Source: Dipteris shenzhenensis
Taxonomy: Eukaryota > Polypodiophyta > Polypodiopsida > Gleicheniales
DNA: 64,000 bases
Assembly (NCBI GenBank): GCA_047967505.1
Contig: CM106541.1
Direction: 5' to 3' (one strand)
Shown here: positions 47,560-57,620 of the stretch, one piece after another
Numbering within the stretch: position 1 is the stretch's first letter
Layout: each line of letters starts with the position of its first letter
Position numbers and translations under genes: made by a program
Notes under the pieces: model-generated
Seen by the model: the letters and a program-made list of their open reading frames with translations, nothing else
Database searches by the model: none
Told to the model about the DNA's origin: nothing

Positions 47560-49050
47560 TTTCCTTTTCCTGAGTCCATTGGCTACCCTCTAAATACTCT
47601 AATTTGTTAGATGCCTTGTTCCATTGAACTTTAATGAATTGGTTAGTAAGGATGAGGGGGACTATCACTACCTCCTCTCTCTCTCTTTTTGTATTCTCTT
47701 GATACTCGTGCTACTCCAACCTTCCTTCCCTCAGAAAGTCACACACTAGATGGCTCTATCACAAGCCTTCAGCATAGACCTTCCCACACCTCACTTCTCC
47801 ATTGATGCTTGCCTCTCTTAATCCTCCCGTCCAGTTTCTCCAGTCTCCCACTTGCATCCATGCAAGCCTTCTTCCTCCTACATCTCACTTTCTCCTTCGG
47901 AGATTGTCTGAGGATGGTGGTCTTCTTCTTGCCCGTCTCCCCACTCACAACCTCCTCTTGTTATTACAAGCTTGGCCTTCATGACTTTTGCCCTCCATTC
48001 ATTCGTTGCCATCATCTTCTCTCTAGCTTGCCTTCTCCTCACCTCTTCCTCTTCAATCAAAGGATAGAGAGTGTATAAACATCCCAGATTGAGATATTAA
48101 GAGATTCATGTCCTTGATCATACCTCTCATGAGCCATAATAGTTGCTTCCTAGGTGGCCTAATAGTATATATGCAAGAGGGCATTAGTGGTTCAGTTGAT
48201 TTACTTCCCTTTTGTGCCCCTTCTTAGATCAAGTGATGTGTTGGTTATCTTGACATGCCGTCCTTGTAAGTTCCAGTATTTCCTTCTAGCAGATGAATCA
48301 GCTCTATCACAAGAGTTCTTATCAGATTCTCCTATGTAAATTGTGGTTGTTTTGAAATAATAGCTTGAGATGTAGTTGAGGCCAATAGTCAGCTCCATCT
48401 GATCATGCTAGCCTGGAACTGATGTCTTCCTCTTACTTTGTTCAATTTCTTAATTCTTTTTTTTGTCTTTTCCATGTAACCATAAATTGCATTTGCTAAC
48501 ATTGTAATCTGTGGCTCTTCCATTTCATTGTTCAATTCTTTTTGCCTTGTTAAATTCCTTCCTTTCTATTTAACTATAAATTGGAGATGCTAACATTATA
48601 AATTCATGGCTCTTCCATTTCCTAATGCAACTCATTATAATGAGTGTTCTTTTTTCTACTCATGATCTTGGCACCTTTCCCAAAAGTTTCTTTTTCTAGG
48701 TTATGATAATGATTTTGCTAGATCTCTTGGTTGACTGCTTATTCTTAACTATAATAACAAGCAGTTGGGGTCTATGACACCTGTAGTCCCAAGCTAGAAG
48801 TTGAGTATTCTAAGATCGCCTTCTCTTGGATGGATGAAGGTAATAGTCCCCGACATTGGAGTGCATTTCGAGTATAGCTACCAACAAAATCAGTGCCTTC
48901 AATGCTCTTATTACTCTTCATCTCTCCAAATGGAAAGGGTTTTCTACCTCTATGTATTTTGTACTTCATTTCGATGCAAAATCACATTTAACAATTGGAT
49001 ACCAGTCTGTAGAACCACTACTTGTTCTCAGGGCGATTTCCTATAGGCCT

Positions 49051-49053
<3 letters not shown>
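47560..49053 (+). repeat. 2.9-kb repeat unit, copy 3 (internally deleted and truncated)
   Basis: This starts with the same GAGTCCATTGGCTACCCTC as copy 1. An internal deletion of roughly 0.6-0.8 kb joins CCTCTTCAATCAAAGG to ATTCATGTCCTTGATCATAC near 48055-48110. It ends at GGCCTAAAACACAC, where the CA microsatellite begins. Confidence 0.75.
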
Positions 49054-49123
<70 letters not shown>

Positions 49124-49190
49124 ATGCATATGCACGTGCATGCATGCACACATGTGCGCACACACTTACACACACACACACACACACACG
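49054..49190 (+). repeat. (CA)n microsatellite
   Basis: A pure CA run to 49120, then a degenerate GCATGCACAC segment and a second CA run to about 49190. Confidence 0.95.
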
Positions 49191-49350
49191 CATATAAAAG
49201 CAAAATCAACAGACATCCAACAAGCCACTCAGACTACTTGAGCAACCCTATTTCTCCTTTAGAATGTGAATCACTTGGGCAAACTCGAGTATGATTTGTA
49301 CCTTTAACTGACCAGCCATAACTGGAGCAATTCAGCAATCAGATACCCCT

Positions 49351-49369
49351 CCCCCCCCCCCCCCCCCCC
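49351..49369 (+). repeat. Poly-C run
   Basis: 19 consecutive C bases, preceded by CCCCT. Confidence 0.9.
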
Positions 49370-49379
49370 ATCAGGACAC

Positions 49380-50030
49380 TTGACAATATGCACACTTCTC
49401 TATCTTAAAAGGATGAGATACAACGTTATATACACAACTCTACCAAGGAATCCCACACTAACCCTTACATTGTGGAACCTACATACACACTGCCTATCAT
49501 CTCTTCAACATAAAAATACTATAATTTTGCCTTGAAAGAATGGTCAATGGAGGGTTAGATATAATTTAAAAAATATATGGTAGCTTAAGCAAATTATTTT
49601 GCAAGTTTACTCGGAGCATCATTCTTACTAAAAATTGCTTTAATTAGAGAACTTCGCGTATCTCAATCTCAGTGTTTTGAAACCAAATTTTAACTCAATT
49701 GCCAACAATGGAATAATCATGGCTCCACTTTTGCAAAGGGGTTCCCATACTAATTGGAAGCATAATTAATATGGTTGGCCATACCAAAGAAGACCTTTGA
49801 CTTTGACTTTTAATATAGCTAGCTACATGAATATAATACATGTATCTTGTTTATAAACAAAGAAGGTGCTCCTCTCATCATTTTGTTTGAAAAGTGTGGC
49901 TGTAAATTGATGCCATCTATGCTCACAACTTTAATGATAGAATTTTATTTGGCTCTTCTTCTTACCCCCTCTATAGCATCAAGTTTTTGATCTCATGGTT
50001 AAATGTCTCTTTTTTGGTAGTGATGTCTCG
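49380..50030. other. No recognisable gene
   Basis: AT-rich sequence with no conserved frame or repeat that I can identify. Confidence 0.45.
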
Positions 50031-50033
50031 TCT

Positions 50034-50036
<3 letters not shown>

Positions 50037-50071
<35 letters not shown>

Positions 50072-50094
50072 TCTGTTTCTCTCTCTCTCTCTCT
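50037..50094 (+). repeat. (CT)n microsatellite with interruptions
   Basis: CT repeats interrupted by GT and TT at a few points, followed by CATCTAGCTCCC. Confidence 0.9.
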
Positions 50095-50338
50095 CATCTA
50101 GCTCCCTATGTAGCCTAATTAGAGTTTGTTGCTACTTTACTAGCCCCCTATTGGAGCTCCTCTGATTCTCTTCTTTCACAAGGACCTGCTACAGGTCCAT
50201 CATCTCCAAAACCTCAAGCAAAGCGAGGAATTTGAGTGGATTGAGGACCAAACTCCATGTGTGCAAGAATTTGAGTGGAATGAGCATCCAACTAACTCAG
50301 ACATTCGAATGGAGTGACGAGCAAGCAACAAAGAAGCA

Positions 50339-50340
<2 letters not shown>

Positions 50341-50396
<56 letters not shown>
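50341..50396 (+). repeat. (CT)n microsatellite
   Basis: A pure CT run followed by a CTAGCTCCC-containing segment and then LINE-A endonuclease sequence. It probably belongs to the LINE-A leader. Confidence 0.9.
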
Positions 50397-50398
<2 letters not shown>

Positions 50399-50579
50399 TT
50401 TGTCTAACTTCCTACCATCTAGGTGTCTCTCTCTCCCCCCTGTCTAGCTCCCTACCATTTAGTGTGGAATTGCTATATGGAACCCTCTTGTCTAACCTGA
50501 GGGGATTCTCATAAATATACACCAACGGAGACATGATCTTCTAAAATGACACACATGAAAGCCCGCCATAGAGAGGACT

Positions 50580-51600
50580 GAACATAGTGACAGGATAAAC
50601 ATCGAAATTAGCCCATTGGAGGGAGATGAGGAGAGACCGTGGGGTATGGGACTCTAGAGGCGTGGCTGTCCTCTTTAGATCACACCTAAGACCACTCACA
50701 TATGTGGTACAGAGAGAGAATCATGCATGATAGATGTGGATACGAGTCTAGCTACCAAAGGCACAACCGATTTTCATTAAAGTGTGTTATTTCCCTCCAG
50801 ATTCATTATCTTATACACCTGAGGTCACCACAAAGGGACACAACCCATATGAGACGATACATGCTCACATCACGAAGTTCTCTAGGTAGGGAGATATCCT
50901 CCATCTTGGTGACTTCAATGCACACATGGGAGATAGATAAGTGGGCTTACTTGACTTTGCATCTGACTCCTTCATAATACCGAAGCTAGATGCAGCGCAG
51001 AGCTTGGGATAGTGAGGCACTCAACAGATGCACCACCCGTGACAAGGCATGGGAGACGTCTACTAGAGGTGGGGTGCTAGATTTGATCATATATAATGGT
51101 CTCCAGAGATGGCCATCATTTGGTGGGCTCACTTGTTTTCCACATGGGAGGAAGACAAGTAGTGAACTACCTGTTGGGTTCTTTGCCTTTGCCTCATGGA
51201 TACATAACTTTATTGTGCCTCCTCTTCCACTCATACGTAGCCTTTCATATTTGTCCTACTAGGCCAGTCACAAGGAGGGCCCCTGCCATGCCCGCTCGTG
51301 TCTAGATCCACTTTGACCATGCCCTTGATCCAGTTTATGTTAGCCACCTAGCCCAGGAGCTCCTGTCCCTTCTTGGGATGCTGTAGACCTTGCCCATATC
51401 TCGAGCACCCTTGTCTCAATGGTACATGACGTTGCCACCAGATCTTTCCCCATGACTCCGCACATGTACCAACTGGGAAAATGCCTCCAAACCCTTGGTT
51501 TGATGATGAGTGAAAAGAGATGAGATCTCACCTCACATGTGAGCAAGCCTTAGGTCAGCTGACATCAGCTGAGGCACAAGGGATCTCACGATCATTGACA
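50580..51600 (+). mobile_element. LINE-A endonuclease fragment
   Basis: The plus strand reads RGVAV-type start (50655), YFPPDSLSYTP near 50795, GDILHLGDFNAHMGD at 50895-50940 (catalytic GDFN), LDLIIYNGLQRWPSFGGLTC at about 51080-51135 and PPNPWFDDE near 51490. The order matches LINE-A at 10.3-11.2 kb, and the GDFN motif missing there is present here. Frame changes and stops are frequent. ORF1 and RT are absent from this plus-strand piece. Confidence 0.75.
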
Positions 51601-51849
51601 CATTGTAAGAGGCATGTTTTTCTCACACACCAGATGAGGGCTTGCATGTAGGTGTCAAGAAGGCAAATGACTCCACTTTGGGGAGCTCAATAGTGGCTTG
51701 CATAGATGTGAGTATCCCTTTTCTAGACCTAACGTCTAGGGTTATGGAGCGACCTAAATCTAACTGTCTATGAACTAAACTAGGAAGGGGCCTATGAATT
51801 AACTTGAGTTGAGAAAAGGACGAGTTAAATTGAGCTGGACTTGGAGTGT

Positions 51850-52048
51850 AACAACAACCTGTAGACTTGGTGCCCTATGAAGTGAAACTGAACTTTAGAG
51901 GAACTTTGAAGGCTTGCTTGCTAAGTACCTGTGACGGCGAACAATGAACTGTGGTGACGAATTGAGCTGTGACGAATTGTGGTGGCGGTGAATTGAACTG
52001 AGTATACGGGAGGGAGCTAGATGGGAGAGAGATGGCAAGGAGCTAGGC

Positions 52049-52122
<74 letters not shown>

Positions 52123-52125
52123 TAG
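51850..52125 (-). repeat. LINE-A leader-like sequence with (CT)n
   Basis: On the minus strand, a 71-bp CT run (52120-52050) is followed by CTCCTGCCTAGCTCCTTGCC and repeated CAGTTCAATTC/CACAGTTCATTG phrases. The arrangement mirrors the leader at 8.2 kb and the 63.1-kb segment. Confidence 0.5.
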
Positions 52126-52375
52126 ACGAGAGGGGTGAGAGAAAGGAAAAAATATATATTAATGTCCTCAAGAGGGCTCGCGGGCCTAAGGGACAAAGTA
52201 TAACAAACGAAAATAACTCATACAAGCCTCGAAGAGCTAAAGCAAAAGATACGCTAGGGACCTTGCTAAGCGCTATGTTAAGCTGAAGCTAAAGAGATCA
52301 AGAGCTCAAGAAAAACTCAAATACAAACTGAGAGTTGAGGCTCAAAAGCCGAAACCTAGCACCATGGTGGCTTTC

Positions 52376-52710
52376 CTATGGGTTGTGAGGATATCTCGGA
52401 TCTGTGTCTATCGAGCCATCTTTTGCTATGGCAGAGAACATGCTCTCCTCGCTCTCTAGATTCAATGGGCTATGTGAAGAGTGATGCCTCATCTCTGTGG
52501 TCCCCTCTGAGGAGAGTTGAGATAGTAATATCTCTATCATCAGGTCATCCAATAGTGACGCCTCGCCTCCTAGGTAATCTATAAAGGATGTGATCTCATC
52601 AAAGTAGATTTGAAAGACAATCGACAAAAGGGGGCATTCCTGCTTCACCCCGATCGTGCTCTCAACTCAATCCGATAGGCATCTTGGAGCATTTGAACAA
52701 ATGATGAGTA
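52376..52710 (-). mobile_element. LINE-A reverse transcriptase fragment
   Basis: The minus strand encodes STIGVKQECPLLS, FQIYFDEITSFIDYLGGEAS and LLSQLSSEG, corresponding to the GVKQGCPLSPTLFGLYIDELE region of LINE-A and the segment beyond it that the 8-12 kb copy has lost. The ADD motif is obscured by a frame change. The fragment points towards the plus-strand fragment at 50.6-51.6 kb. Confidence 0.7.
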
Positions 52711-52719
52711 GTGGACTAT

Positions 52720-53990
52720 ATTAACTAGTGCTTGCATCGGGCATCATAGAGAGAGCATGCATATGTGTGCCAAACACCTACATGTGTGATGGGAATAGGC
52801 AACTTCCCCTTCGATAGAAGCCCCCACCCAATGGAAGGATCTTCTCCTCAAAATGATATGATGATCTCGTCATGGAGACCCACTCCCTATGCAAAGACAT
52901 ACAAGCAAAGGATCATCTCAAACCCATAGGAGTAAATTTATTATTTGCAACAAGAAATCAGAGAGCTCAAACTTCAATGGACGGCACTCCAGAGGAAAGT
53001 ATAGAATATGGGAATAATGAAAAGCAAGAAATTATTACAAAGGTTATACACAAATGTGATGCATCACCGACACCGACACCGACACATGTCTCTACAATTA
53101 AGGATATGATCAATTGAGTGAACTCAATCAATCAAGAAATGACTACTAATGCCAACAACAAAGTCAATAGAGTAAGTTTCTAAATGGAAGTAAAAAGCAA
53201 GATGCCAGAGCACAAAATAAGACGATCTTGCGGATCGGGGGATTGAAAGATGTCTACCTTCATGATCATGAGTGAAACGAATTAAATAAATTAATTGAGG
53301 ATGAGTCAATGTCCATTGTGTGAGATAACAGATGCAAGACCATGATGTGAGACATATGAGAGGATACATGTTGAATACATTGAGATATATGAAAGAAGTG
53401 ATTGAAAACAAGAATGGTATAATTATCAAATTCCTATCATGAGATATTTGTTATATAAAATAAGTTAGACTTTAAATGAAGACAAGAAAGATATAATTAT
53501 CAAATTCCTATCATGAGATATTTATTATATATAATAAGTGGAGAAAGACATCGATGACATAATCATGTCTTAAGAAAGAAGAACCACAAGTTGAATGGGA
53601 CAATGTAATATTAGTTGAAATGGCACACAAACACAGGTCTACTACAAAGGGAAGGTAGCAAGAGTTAAGATCCTCTGACAACCACATTTGCTAAATGGTA
53701 CAAAGATTATAATATATGAGGAGCTCACTCCTATTTAACTTAAACAAAGAAACAATGAACTCACCAAAGTAAAGGAAGCATGCAAGGCAAGCAAATGGAC
53801 AATTTATGGAGATGGACAAGTTGACTAGGGACTCCACAAAGGCCACCTTACAATACTATAAGAATGCAGCTGTCCTATAATAACTTGAGAGGAGCTAGCC
53901 TTGTGCACTTTCCCAATTCTTTGGCTATCTAGATCTAGTAAGACATTTCTTGTGTTTATAATTTATCTCATAGACCCATGAAGTCTTCTG
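52720..53990. other. No recognisable gene; one 74-bp duplication
   Basis: AT-rich sequence. ATAATTATCAAATTCCTATC with CATGAGATATTT occurs at about 53418 and 53492 (74-bp tandem duplication). No coding signal is seen. Confidence 0.45.
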
Positions 53991-53994
53991 TATG

Positions 53995-53995
<1 letters not shown>

Positions 53996-54047
<52 letters not shown>
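53996..54047 (+). repeat. (CT)n microsatellite
   Basis: 52 bp of CT repeats followed by CCATGCAAAAAGC. Confidence 0.95.
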
Positions 54048-54050
<3 letters not shown>

Positions 54051-54563
54051 CAAAAAGCAAAAGCACAAGCACAAGCAATCCTTCCATAGCATTTAGATCC
54101 ATGTGCAATGTGACAATGCATTAATTTCTTCATGCTCTCTAATCCTAGTTGGATGTGAATTAACATTTCTTTGTGTTTATATATTCACACTACCTTTCAA
54201 GTAGCGGTATTGCAATCAAATAACCCATTTGTTTCTAAGTTTTCATCATTTGCCACATGTTAAATTGTTTATTGAATCTACTTTCATTCTGAAGTTTTTT
54301 TTTTTTGGTTGCCCTTGAAAATTCAAAGCAACCCCAGCATGTACTCATATCTTTAATATTCTTGCAAGGTCATGGCAAATGTTTGATTTCAACTTTTTTA
54401 AATTTATTTTCTCTATCATTGTTTTACACTACTATAGCACCTCATTGACTTATGATGAAACAAAAAATGACGATACAAGCATAAGTAGAGTCAAAAATAC
54501 ATGTCACTATACAAGTGACCTCTCAATTAATTCTTATGAATGATTTGCTCTTAGGATCTTGTC

Positions 54564-54577
54564 AAAAACATGAACGA
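54564..54577 (+). repeat. Target-site duplication, left copy (LINE-B)
   Basis: AAAAACATGAACGA precedes the LINE-B 5' end and recurs after the poly-A tail at 60298. Because the first A bases merge with the tail on the right, the unambiguous core is CATGAACGA. Confidence 0.75.
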
Positions 54578-54603
54578 CCAAAGGAGGCATATTGATTCCT
54601 GAG

Positions 54604-55230
54604 TGAGCTGCTGCTCCTCCCTGCTCCCTTGCTGCACCCTCTCCCTCAGCCTGTCCCTCCCTCTCTCCCTTTCCCTCAGCCCCTCCCTCTCCCTCAGCCT
54701 CTCCCTCCCTTCTCCTCCTCCCCTTCAGCCCGCCCCCTTCCAGCCCGCTCCCTCTCCTTTCCTCTCAGCCTGCTCCCCCACCCCCTCCCTACTTCTCCGC
54801 CCCCTCCCTACCTCTCCGCCCCCTCCCTGCCTGCTCCCCTGCCCCCTCCTTGCCTCTCAGCCCGCCCCCTGCTCCCTCGCCCCCTCCCTGCCTCTCCGCC
54901 CCCTCTCTGCCTCTCCTCCCCCTCTCAGCCTGCTCCTCCGCCCCCTCCCTGCCTCTCAGCCCACCCCTTCCTCTCCCTCTCCTCTCCCTCTCAACCTGCA
55001 CTGCCCCCTCCCTGCCCCTCCCTCTCCTTCCTCTCCCTCTCCTCTCCCTCTCAGCCAGCCCCCTCCCTCAGCCCGCCCCCTTCCTACCTCTCCTTCCTCT
55101 CCCTTTCCTCTCCCTAGCTTGCCCCCTCCCCTTCAGCCTCTCAGCCTCTCCCCTTTACCCCTCCCCTCCTCGCCCCTTCCCCCCGCTCCCTCCTCACCTC
55201 CTTTCCCTGTTTTCTACCCCCTATCTCCCA
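54604..55230 (+). repeat. CCCTCC-rich leader of LINE-B
   Basis: Degenerate repeats of CTCAGCC, CCCCCTCCCTGCCTCTC and similar. The long frames on both strands (poly P/S/L or poly R/G/E) result from composition. Its position suggests a 5' UTR or promoter. Confidence 0.6.
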
Positions 55231-55297
55231 TAGCTTTTTTTTTGGAGCGGAAGGAGCCTTCGAATTGTCAGAGTCAGCCTCCTCACCTCGATTGGCG

Positions 55298-56802
55298 ATG
55301 GATACTCCGTTAGCCAATCCTACTGCACCTCCACCGGCCATGAAAACTATTACCTTTTCTAAAGACGAGTTGCAGCAGCTCAAGAAGGATGTAGAGATTG
55401 AATGCTCTACCACGTTGCTAGCACGCATCTTCAGGTCTCACCCCTCCAGATCCCAAGCCAGAGGCTGGATGCTTGTGGCTCTCCCCCTAGACCTCACTCC
55501 ACGATTGTTATATGTTTGTCTTCTGGGATGAGGTTTTTTCCAGGTTGTTTTTGACACTCCAGAGGCTGCGAGCACTGTGCTCAAGGCTGAGTTTTTACAC
55601 CTGGGACACAGGAAGATCTTCTTTGAAGCCTTTCATATTGGTTTCGACCCAGTGGAGGCAGATAAGGAAATCTTTTTGCTCTTCATCAAATTCCCTGGGC
55701 TTCCCTAGGTTTACCATCGACTTCTTTCTGTTATTGGGGAGCATTTTGGCGCAGTTGCTGAGATCCCACCCCTCCCTGGGTTGCCATTGACTGCGGCAGA
55801 GGCAACCAAGGCTGATGGGGTACCTAGAGTTAGGGTCCTCTATGAGGATCCTAACCTCAAGATGAATCATGTTATGATCCAGCGCCCGGATGGTTCCTTT
55901 TTTCGCCAGAGTAGAGATTTCAGGCAGACAGGACCAATGCAGGATATGCAGGACCATTGGACACTTTGCCAGGGATTGCCCCAGGAAGAAGAAAAGGCCC
56001 AAGAAGCCCTCTAGTACAGCTACTGCCCCATGGCCTCGATAGGGGGGACAGGGGGTGGTATAGGTCCAGCACTTGCTCCTCGGCCTCGACAGAGGGGTGG
56101 TACAAGTCCAGCACCTGCTCCTCGACCTTCGCATGGCGGTCCTCCTCAGGGTGGTGGTGGTACAGGTCCAACACCTGCTCCTCGGCCTCGACAGGGGGTA
56201 GTACAGGTCCATTGCCTGCTCCTCGATCCCCACCTACCTCACGGTCACGCGATGCTCTCCAGTGGGTTTCAACACGTGTGCAGATCCCTCCTTCAGTTCA
56301 CCTCGAGCTGTCCCTCTAGTCTCACCTCGCATAGTCCGAGACACTGAAGCTTCGACCTCCTCCCCGGTTGCAGCTTCTTCCCTAGATCCAGCGGTGCCAG
56401 ACGCTCTTCTTGAGCAATAGAGGTCTACGCGGCTGGGCAGACACAGGATAGAGAGCAGTCCTCACTTCCTCCCTTGGATAGGGGGAAGGGGATGGTTTAC
56501 ACTATTGATCCTCTTCCCTCAGAAGGGATCCTTTGCACTCCAGTGTCTGGCTTGCTTCACATGAACTCGTTTTCAGCCTTGGCAAATGGTTCAGATTTCT
56601 TAGAGGAGGAGTTTGTGCACGCTGGGCTTCCTGTTGACAGGGCTTCTTCTTCAGGTGGCAGGGTTCTTCCCCCTGTTGATTTTCCGCCACTTGGTTCCAT
56701 CCATCCCTCCTCGAGCAGGAGGTCTTCCCTTGTTGAGGGGTTTGTTTCCGCCACTAGATCGGGTAATGTGTTCCACTCTACATCCTCCTATCGATGAGGA
56801 TT
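55298..56802 (+). pseudogene. LINE-B ORF1 (CCHC zinc-knuckle nucleic-acid-binding protein)
   Basis: The frame starts at ATG 55298 (MDTPLANPTAPPPAMKT), reads through a TGA near 55529 to FFQVVFDTPEAASTVLKAEF and GLP-stop-VYHRLLSVIGEHFG (TAG near 55707). After a frame change it shows the knuckle CRICRTIGHFARDCP (CX2CX4HX4C, 55938-55982). A GGTGPAPAPRP repeat region follows (56054-56240), and the C-terminal part contains NSFSALANGSDFLEEE (about 56563), typical of plant L1 ORF1 ends. It overlaps the ORF2 start by a few bases. Such proteins coat the element RNA. Two stops and at least one frameshift inactivate it. Confidence 0.75.
56054..56240 (+). repeat. Minisatellite inside LINE-B ORF1
   Basis: Four units of GGT.GTACAGGTCCA.CACCT type start at 56054, 56096, 56156 and 56197, encoding GGTGPAPAPRPRQ-like repeats. 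Confidence 0.8.
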
Positions 56803-57620
56803 ATTAGTTGGAACATACAGGGCCTAGGTGGCATCCCACATCGCCGCCGTAGACAGCTGATCCGGGATCAGCTTCATCCAGGTGCTACTAGGGGTTCCAT
56901 TGATATCTTATTTATTCAAGAGCACAAGCTGGATTCTAGAGATTGTGCCAAGTCAGGCAAGTTGCTTTCTGGCCAACATTTCGGTCGCCTGCCTTGGGCA
57001 CCAAGGGGGGCACTTCTATTTCAGTTTCGCAGTCGGTTCTCCCCTTAGTTGTTGGACACGGAGTCATTATTCCCTCTAGAGCTCAGTGGATTATTCTTTT
57101 GATTGGAGGGCGTAAAGTTGGTTTCCTTAACCTGTATGCCTCCAATATTAGAGGGGAACGTGTCCTTATGTGGAAGACTTTGCTCTCCTGGGCCCCTGTT
57201 GTGGATTCATGGGTGATTGGAGGTGACTTTAACATGGTCGAGTTACTGTCAGACAAAAAAGGGGGTAGAGAAGGCAGACTTCACTCTTTGGAGAGAGTAG
57301 CTTGGGATGCCTTCCTTTTTCACTTCTGTAGCAGAGATACTTAGTGGGATGATGCCTTTCTTATTCAGCCATAGTCCCTCCTATTCTCTTGGTTGAATAG
57401 GAGGCAACAGATGCCTATTCATGCACGCATTGATAGATTCTATGTAGATGACTAGGCACTAGACAGAGGTGGATCGGTATGCATTGCTGCTGGGGTTTCC
57501 ACTTCAGACCGCTTTCCTGTTGTGCTGGCTATCTTAGAGCCTCACTTGAGAGGCCAGTCTGCTAGCATCAGGATTCCAGATGCCTTTTACACAGAGGAGG
57601 ACCTTACAGAGGCAGCCCTG
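56794..57620 (+). pseudogene. LINE-B ORF2 endonuclease domain
   Basis: MRIISWNIQGLGG starts at 56794 (catalytic Asn), followed by LFIQEHKL (Glu). A frame shift occurs at the G run near 57004. In the new frame GFLNLYASN, WVIGGDFNMVE (57210-57240) and ARIDRFYVDD follow. The catalytic SDH motif reads SDR, with CGC at 57510-57512, one transition from a His codon. TAG stops lie at 57342, 57372 and 57453. The enzyme nicks target DNA to prime reverse transcription; this version has lost its key His and is interrupted. Confidence 0.85.

Noticed and set aside
54603-55313. 236-residue proline/serine/leucine-rich frame
   Set aside because: Same artefact in the LINE-B CCCTCC leader, with no conserved motif.
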